From: Acholeplasmataceae bacterium
Lineage (GTDB): Bacteria > Bacillota_I > Bacilli_A > Acholeplasmatales > Acholeplasmataceae
Assembly (NCBI GenBank): GCA_018400755.1
Contig: JAGYLU010000001.1
Span: 62,001 to 126,000 of the forward strand
Reading direction: 5' to 3'
Length of the DNA stretch: 64,000 nucleotides
Part shown: positions 58,928-64,000 of the stretch, in pieces
Numbering within the stretch: position 1 is the first letter of the stretch
How the letters are laid out: each line of letters starts with the position of its first letter
Made by a program: the position numbers and the translations under genes
The notes under the pieces: generated by a model
Seen by the model: only the letters and a program-made list of their open reading frames with translations
Told to the model about the DNA's origin: nothing
Databases searched by the model: none

Positions 58928-60293
58928 ACTTCCTCTTGATCCGGATTTCAAACCTATCGCTTTGATCATGAAAGACATGATGGAACAAGCCCAATCTTCT
59001 GAACAAAAACGTGTCATGAGGATTGCCATCCAGCAAGAATTACGAGTTTGTGCTCATTGGATTCCTCTTCCCGATGCATGCACCATGAGTTCGGATCACG
59101 ACCGTTTCATCGAATCCTACGTCAAGACCCTCTTATGGTTGTACGGAGGTCACACGATCTATGTTGACGCCCCCGAGCGGATCTTCAACCGAATCAAACA
59201 AGCCTTCTCACTCTCAGGAAACCGTTCATTTGATGTCAAATTCATGAGTCAAATCTATCAAAGACCTTTTGATGTCATCAAGTCCGATGATCCGATGCGA
59301 TTTGAGACAAATGACCAATCGTCTTCTATTGGAAGGCACATGGATGGATGTCGGATTGGCTTCGATGCAGGGGGAAGCGACCGAAAAGTGTCCGCCGTGA
59401 TGAATGGGGTCGTCATCTATAGCGAAGAAGTGACATGGAGTCCAAAGACAGAATCGGATCCAAACTACCATCTTGAGGGCATCATGTCAGCACTTTCAAC
59501 CGCTGGTTCCAAATTACCTAGAGTGGATGCTGTAGGCATCAGTTCCGCAGGTATCTACATCGATGATGAGACAAGAGTCGCGTCTCTATTCATGAGTGTT
59601 GGACCAAGCGATGTCGATAAGGTCAGAACCATCTATAGGGATGCTGTTAGAAACACCTGGGGTGATGTGCCTTTCGTTGTCGTCAATGACGGTGATGTCA
59701 CCGCATTGTCTGGGTCAATCGGATTGAACCGAAACAACATCCTCGGCATTGCGATGGGCACAAGTGAGGCGGCGGGATATATCAACCCTAAGGGATCTAT
59801 CACCGGTTGGCTGAATGAACTTGCGTTCGTCCCAATTGATATGAATCCCGAGGCTGTCAGAGATGAGTGGTCAAACGACATCGGTTGTGGTGTCAAGTAT
59901 CTGTCTCAGGATGCGGTGATCCGATTGTCCAAACGGGCCGGGATTGACATCAATGACAATTTGACGGCGGCTCAAAGTCTAGAATATGTCCAAAAATTGT
60001 TGCGTGAGGGAAACAGAGAAGCCGAAGAGGTATTCAAAACCATCGGAGTCTATCTTGGCTATGCCATTCTTTACTACCATCATTTCTATGGCATGGATGC
60101 CTTGCTGATTCTTGGAAGGGTTACTTCCGGACTAGGTGGGGATTTGATTCTCTCAAACGCAAAAGCAGTGCTTGAACATGAGAATCCTAGTCTCTTCAAT
60201 CGCTTGTTTATCACACTCCCAGATGAAAAAAGCCGTCGCATCGGACAGTCCGTGGCTGCGGCAAGTTTGCCCAAGATCGGAGGCATCAAATGA
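58911..60293 (+). CDS. ROK/BadF-like sugar kinase with N-terminal extension, TTG start
   Basis: About 461 residues from TTG 58911, chosen because AAAGGAGG (58896-58903) sits seven bases before it; upstream frame extension runs inside nagB. Residues ~150-461 form an ASKHA kinase: RIGFDAGGSDRKVSAVMNG (phosphate 1), VGISSAGIYID, VVVNDGDVTALSGS (Asp motif), GIAMGTSEAAGYI (phosphate 2, atypical) and GRVTSGLGGDLIL. The first ~145 residues are a helical domain not found in simple ROK kinases. Likely makes an amino-sugar 6-phosphate for NagB; specificity unknown. Overlaps nagB by 17 bases. Confidence 0.75.
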   Translation: MTSLPRLPLDPDFKPIALIMKDMMEQAQSSEQKRVMRIAIQQELRVCAHWIPLPDACTMSSDHDRFIESYVKTLLWLYGGHTIYVDAPERIFNRIKQAFSLSGNRSFDVKFMSQIYQRPFDVIKSDDPMRFETNDQSSSIGRHMDGCRIGFDAGGSDRKVSAVMNGVVIYSEEVTWSPKTESDPNYHLEGIMSALSTAGSKLPRVDAVGISSAGIYIDDETRVASLFMSVGPSDVDKVRTIYRDAVRNTWGDVPFVVVNDGDVTALSGSIGLNRNNILGIAMGTSEAAGYINPKGSITGWLNELAFVPIDMNPEAVRDEWSNDIGCGVKYLSQDAVIRLSKRAGIDINDNLTAAQSLEYVQKLLREGNREAEEVFKTIGVYLGYAILYYHHFYGMDALLILGRVTSGLGGDLILSNAKAVLEHENPSLFNRLFITLPDEKSRRIGQSVAAASLPKIGGIK

Positions 60294-61144
60294 TTTCCTT
60301 GAATGTTCATGCTGACCTGTTTGTCCCTAATGGTGATGACCCAAACACCATCATCCCAAAAACAACACACATGGCGATTGCCGCCCATCAAGATGATATT
60401 GAGATCATGGCTTATGATGGCATTCTCAAATGTTTTCACAACAAAGAATACTCATTTTTTGGTGTGGTCGTCACCGATGGTGCTGGAAGTTCACGAATTG
60501 GTCCCTATGGGGCATACACGAATGAAGAGATGGCTGAAATCAGAAAGGCTGAGCAACGAAAAGCTGCTGTGATTGGAGAATATGGGGCTTTGGCACAATT
60601 GAACTATCCCTCATCAACCATCAAGGATCCCAATGACCTAGAATGTATTGATGACCTCACCCATCTGATCAAATTTGCCAAACCAGATGTGATTTACACG
60701 CACAATCTTGCTGATAAGCATGATACTCATATCGGGGTTGCTGTCAAAGTGATCAAAGCGATCAGGTCTTTGTCTGAAGATGAACGCCCAAAATCATTAT
60801 ATGGATGCGAGGTATGGCGAAACCTTGATTGGCTTCAGGATGAGGACAAAGTGGTTTTTGATGTCAGTGATCAACCAAAACTTGCTCAAGATCTGATTGA
60901 AGTCTTTGACTCACAGATTTCTGGTGGTAAGCGTTATGACGCAGCGACCCTCGGCCGAAGACTTGCCAATGCGACGTATCATCAGTCACATCAATCCGAT
61001 CTTGGCAATGCTTTGATCTTTGCGATGGATATGACACCTCTGATCCAGGATGACACACTTGATATCACAAGATATGTACTATCATATATCGATCGGTTCA
61101 AGAACGATGTTGAGCGAAAAATCAAATCCCAAATCTCCAAATAG
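60290..61144 (+). CDS. PIG-L/LmbE-family deacetylase
   Basis: 284 residues. AAHQDDIEIMAYDG is the zinc site (AHPDDxE with Gln for Pro), DGAGSS follows the second strand, and YTHNLADKHDTHIGVAVKVIKAI gives the distal His ligand (HxxDxHxxH-like). Family enzymes remove N-acetyl groups from GlcNAc conjugates or free GlcNAc. Coupled by ATGA to the kinase gene; with no nagA in the locus, this is the best candidate for the deacetylation step. Ends just before a strong terminator. Confidence 0.85.
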   Translation: MISLNVHADLFVPNGDDPNTIIPKTTHMAIAAHQDDIEIMAYDGILKCFHNKEYSFFGVVVTDGAGSSRIGPYGAYTNEEMAEIRKAEQRKAAVIGEYGALAQLNYPSSTIKDPNDLECIDDLTHLIKFAKPDVIYTHNLADKHDTHIGVAVKVIKAIRSLSEDERPKSLYGCEVWRNLDWLQDEDKVVFDVSDQPKLAQDLIEVFDSQISGGKRYDAATLGRRLANATYHQSHQSDLGNALIFAMDMTPLIQDDTLDITRYVLSYIDRFKNDVERKIKSQISK

Positions 61145-61159
61145 CTTTCATAAAAGACA

Positions 61160-61192
61160 TCTCCGAACGCTTTCATCACATGCGTTCGGAGA
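61160..61192 (+). terminator. Terminator of the sugar-utilisation locus
   Basis: An 11-bp perfect stem (TCTCCGAACGC with GCGTTCGGAGA), 11-base loop and TTTTTGTTGTTG tail lie 16 bases after the PIG-L stop. Confidence 0.92.
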
Positions 61193-61263
61193 TTTTTGTT
61201 GTTGTAAAGCATCAATTCCTACATACTGATTCGAGCATCGAGAATTGTCCATCGTCGAAGTGA

Positions 61264-62907
61264 TCAAGTCAAGATGTATAAGACCAAGACGGACATGACC
61301 GTCAGATAAACAATGAACAGTGAGTTGGCATCCTCAAATCCGATTGAAAATGATCTGAGTGATCGAATCGGTTTCGGATCTTTCGTGATGACAAATCGGT
61401 AAATGATGACGCCCAAACCAAGATAAAGCACATAATCCAACCATGACCTCATATCAAAGAGCGTGACACCAGCGATCTCTTGATCAAGCAAGATGGGCCC
61501 AAGAAACGGATACATGATGCCAATCGAAAGACACGCCATGGCAAGCCCAATCATCGCGATATGTTCAAGGATACCTTTGTTGACATGGATGGTTTTCTTC
61601 TTTCCAAACAGGATCGAAGAGAATTTGACGAATGAGGTGACAGTCCCGATATTGATGATGGTATAAACGACCATCTTGATGGGTTCAGCTTTGAAATCAG
61701 CCTTGATCATCGCCTTCGAGACATAGCCATTGAAGAAGGGTGCCCCGGTGATTGAAAGCATCCCGACAATCAAGAGCAAGGCCGTCAAGGGCATCGTCCT
61801 CATCACCCCTTGGATTTCTGTGACTTTCTTTTTCTGATACGCATGGATCACAAACCCTGCTCCTAGGAACAAAAGCGACTTGAACAAGGCATGGTTGACC
61901 AGATGAAGCACCCCACCGGAAAACGACAACGCATAGGTCGATGACAAGCCCATCATAACGATCCCGATCTGCGAGATCGTATGATACGCAAGGATCTGCT
62001 TCAAATCCTTTTGGACAAGCGCGAACATCACACCAACAACACCGGTGATGGCCCCAATCCAGAAAAAGAGCTCTGTCGTGCCGTAACCAGCGTTTTCAAA
62101 CATCATGACCTCAATCCTGACAAACATGTATAAGGCCCCTTTGACAATCAGTCCTGAGAGCAGCGCAGAGATTGGTGTCTGGGCAACCCCGTGCGCTCTT
62201 GGGAGCCATGCGAAGAGCGGGAAAAACGCCGCTTTGATCGAGATCCCTGAAAGCATCATCACGTATGCCAACCTGATGATGGTCTGATCAGCATAAAGAG
62301 CCATTTCCGATGTCAGGATCCTGATATTGATGGTCCCGTAGACGTAATAGATCAAGATGATACCAAGCAGGAAAAACATCGCCCCGACGGTGTTCAGCAG
62401 CAAGTAATAGATACCCGCCCGAAAGGCATTTCCGCTTTTCTTATAGGCAATCAGAATCGTGACCAGAACGGTGACGAGTTCGAGGAAGACAAAGAGGTTG
62501 AAGAGGTCATTGGTTTGGATCAGACCCATGAAAACCCCTTCCAAAAACAGGAAGAAAAAGAGAAACACGTGTTCTGACTTGTGTTCGCGGAAGAGATAGA
62601 TCAGAATCAACGTCCACATGAAGAGTGTCAATCCGACAAAGAGCAACGTCAGCCGGTCAATATAGAAACTGATGGCAAAACGGTCATTCCAACCGCCAAA
62701 CACAATCAATCGGTCAATCCCGTCAACCCATAACACCAGATAGACCACAAAGACAATGATCAGGATCAGCTGAGCGACAAACGCTAGGATCGTCACCCAG
62801 TCAGACTTGATGAGATAGATGATGATCGCAAAGACAATTGGGACCACAACAAAAAGCACCGGGATCATATGGATCATGAGCGGTCCCCCTTCATGATGAC
62901 CTTCCAT
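61264..62907 (-). CDS. mnhD: Mrp-type antiporter subunit D / NuoM-like proton channel protein
   Basis: 547 residues, about 14 membrane segments. IYLFREHKSEHVFLFFFLFLEGVFMGLIQTNDLFNLFVFLELVTV contains the conserved membrane Glu (FxxLELxT), and RLAYVMMLSGISIKAAFFPLFAWLPRAHGVAQTPISALLSGLIVKGALYM is the core of the family with its key lysine residues. Works with the B and C subunits (and an A subunit outside the window) in Na+/H+ exchange or a membrane-bound hydrogenase-type complex. Overlaps the C-subunit gene by 34 bases. Confidence 0.9.
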   Translation of the reverse strand: MEGHHEGGPLMIHMIPVLFVVVPIVFAIIIYLIKSDWVTILAFVAQLILIIVFVVYLVLWVDGIDRLIVFGGWNDRFAISFYIDRLTLLFVGLTLFMWTLILIYLFREHKSEHVFLFFFLFLEGVFMGLIQTNDLFNLFVFLELVTVLVTILIAYKKSGNAFRAGIYYLLLNTVGAMFFLLGIILIYYVYGTINIRILTSEMALYADQTIIRLAYVMMLSGISIKAAFFPLFAWLPRAHGVAQTPISALLSGLIVKGALYMFVRIEVMMFENAGYGTTELFFWIGAITGVVGVMFALVQKDLKQILAYHTISQIGIVMMGLSSTYALSFSGGVLHLVNHALFKSLLFLGAGFVIHAYQKKKVTEIQGVMRTMPLTALLLIVGMLSITGAPFFNGYVSKAMIKADFKAEPIKMVVYTIINIGTVTSFVKFSSILFGKKKTIHVNKGILEHIAMIGLAMACLSIGIMYPFLGPILLDQEIAGVTLFDMRSWLDYVLYLGLGVIIYRFVITKDPKPIRSLRSFSIGFEDANSLFIVYLTVMSVLVLYILT

Positions 62908-63206
62908 TCAATACTTCCAAAATGATGAAAGATCTTGATACAAAGCATCAATGCCAGACTCGTGATGGTCGATCCGATGACGATGGTGGTGATCATGAGG
63001 GCTTGAGGCAGCGGATCGACCATATTGATGCCTACCGCTTCAAGGATTGGAATCAGACCGCCTTCATAGACCCCAAGGTTTAAAAACAGCAAAATCGTGC
63101 CCGCTTCGATGATGGTGACACTGAAGACAGACTTGATGATATTTTTGCTGGTCGACAGGCCATAAAGACCCACCAGGATGACGATGAATGAAAGAATCGG
63201 ATTCAT
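62874..63206 (-). CDS. mnhC: Mrp-type antiporter subunit C / NuoK-like
   Basis: 110 residues with three membrane helices: SFIVILVGLYGL, SVFSVTIIEAGTILLFLNLG and LPQALMITTIVIGSTITSLALMLCI. QALMITTIVIG is a family signature. Directly follows subunit B (stop and start adjacent) and overlaps subunit D. Confidence 0.9.
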   Translation of the reverse strand: MNPILSFIVILVGLYGLSTSKNIIKSVFSVTIIEAGTILLFLNLGVYEGGLIPILEAVGINMVDPLPQALMITTIVIGSTITSLALMLCIKIFHHFGSIEWKVIMKGDRS

Positions 63207-63908
63207 TTAGCGTCCCTCCTTCAGGAAAGCGGTGAAAACCGCCACCAGACCGAGCGCGACCTTCGCCCCGATGATGATATTCAAGACGATCAGGTTCACT
63301 TGCCTGATTCTGACATCCGCATCAAGCGGTACCAGATTCGTGAACAGTTCACCTCTTGTCAAAAGGCTTGTTGATGCCAAAAGCAAGAGAATGATGAATA
63401 AGACTTTCTCAATCGTCAGGATGGTATGGACCTCAATCTCTTTTGAGATATCGATATAGTATAAGATCAGGATCGCGGTCGCAACAATCGCACCACCTTG
63501 GAATCCTCCACCTGGAGAGAGATGCCCGTTGATGATGACATAAAGCCCAAACATCAGCATGACCGGATACAACAGACGACTGAAGGTGATGAAAAGCTCA
63601 GGCGTTTTTTGTTTGTCAATCATGAACGTGGCGTTCTTCTCTTTGATCGTATGTTTTGAGATCCACATGACCCCAGAAACCGCAATCAACAAGATTCCTG
63701 CCTCAAAGAGGCTGTCAAACAAGCGGTAATCAAGATAAATCGCTGTGACCAGATTCCGACTCCCGGTATCAGCGAATCCATTGGTCGTAAAAAAGAGTTT
63801 TCCGTCATTCGCATAAAGGTCCTCAAGGGAGGACATCGCATCGAAAAAGACAAAGAGGAGCACCAAAAGCATCAAACCGAGAACCAGACGTCTAATCAAA
63901 CGCACCAC
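63207..63908 (-). CDS. mnhB: Mrp-type antiporter subunit B with an MbhE-like N-terminus
   Basis: 233 residues. The N-terminal ~110 residues (two hydrophobic segments, TGSRNLVTAIYLDYRLFDSLFEAGILLIAVSGV) match the region that in MrpA/MbhE precedes subunit B. The C-terminal half is MnhB: LYPVMLMFGLYVIINGHLSPGGGFQGGAIVA. Such a fusion is common in MrpA-split operons. Begins with GTG 63908, overlapping the end of the upstream gene. Confidence 0.85.
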   Translation of the reverse strand: MVRLIRRLVLGLMLLVLLFVFFDAMSSLEDLYANDGKLFFTTNGFADTGSRNLVTAIYLDYRLFDSLFEAGILLIAVSGVMWISKHTIKEKNATFMIDKQKTPELFITFSRLLYPVMLMFGLYVIINGHLSPGGGFQGGAIVATAILILYYIDISKEIEVHTILTIEKVLFIILLLLASTSLLTRGELFTNLVPLDADVRIRQVNLIVLNIIIGAKVALGLVAVFTAFLKEGR

Positions 63909-64000
63909 CCTCTTTCAAGGGGATCACTTCGATGAAGGGGTGGTCCTTGCAATGTTTTTTAAGACGATCAACAAGAACCGACGACGCCTTGCCTTTCAGT
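63892..64000 (-). CDS. C-terminus of the next upstream gene in the Mrp operon (partial)
   Basis: The minus strand reads LKGKASSVLVDRLKKHCKD through VIPLKEGGAFD to a stop at 63894-63892, overlapping the mnhB start by 17 bases. Only about 35 codons are in the window. The overlap implies the same operon; the protein could not be assigned. Confidence 0.6.
   Translation of the reverse strand, partial: LKGKASSVLVDRLKKHCKDHPFIEVIPLKEGGAFD

Overview
The window looks like a chromosome segment from a low-to-moderate GC Firmicutes/Mollicutes-related bacterium. An Izemoplasma- or Acholeplasma-like lineage is a guess from gene content. TGA is a genuine stop here (addA, the GH4 gene and others end in it), so the standard bacterial code applies. 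Supporting traits are AddAB recombination, lipoproteins with lipoboxes, InlB-type repeats, sugar ABC transport with a solute-binding lipoprotein, and a multisubunit Mrp-type antiporter. No tRNA, rRNA, CRISPR array or transposase was recognised.

Layout: 1-5.8 kb (minus strand) carries a GLUG-type surface protein running off the left edge, a frameshifted ABC ATPase, a U32 peptidase with a frameshifted tail and a broken S66 carboxypeptidase. 5.9-11.8 kb is AT-rich and badly broken; a NACHT P-loop NTPase (a possible defence gene) and TPR-like fragments can still be read. 11.9-28.6 kb is mostly intact housekeeping: macro-domain protein, AddB/AddA, a large lipoprotein, an M48 protease, a broken DUF4886 SGNH hydrolase, a Fic protein with a palindromic operator array, two GNAT proteins, DUF3795, MscL and a membrane methyltransferase-like protein. 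28.6-34.4 kb is a second accessory island: a broken AbiE toxin-antitoxin pair, a decayed copy of its promoter and 5' end, an FGE/InlB lipoprotein, and a Phd antitoxin/RhuM-Fic pair. 34.5-37.5 kb is a compact minus-strand operon of an alpha-toroid protein, a CarH-like B12 photosensor and a GGDEF cyclase.

38.2-61.1 kb is one long plus-strand glycan-utilisation locus. It opens with a nucleoside-hydrolase-like gene, two sugar permeases, a Gfo/Idh/MocA oxidoreductase and a solute-binding lipoprotein. Next come three secreted or surface proteins, including a giant DUF4832-type putative glycosidase. Then follow a ribokinase-like gene, an AraC regulator, an N-acetylhexosamine 1-kinase-like enzyme, a class II GalT, a GH4 glycosidase, a cytosolic DUF4832 paralogue, NagB, an ROK/BadF-like kinase and a PIG-L deacetylase. 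The set implies import and breakdown of a galactose/amino-sugar glycan, with PIG-L in place of the missing NagA. A strong terminator ends it, and converging Mrp antiporter genes fill the right edge.

The main caveat is that frameshifts are strongly clustered. Many genes keep every catalytic motif but are broken by single-base indels, often in homopolymers, while addAB and most of the sugar locus are clean. Either accessory genes are decaying, or those regions were poorly polished during assembly. Calls marked pseudogene should be read with both options in mind.
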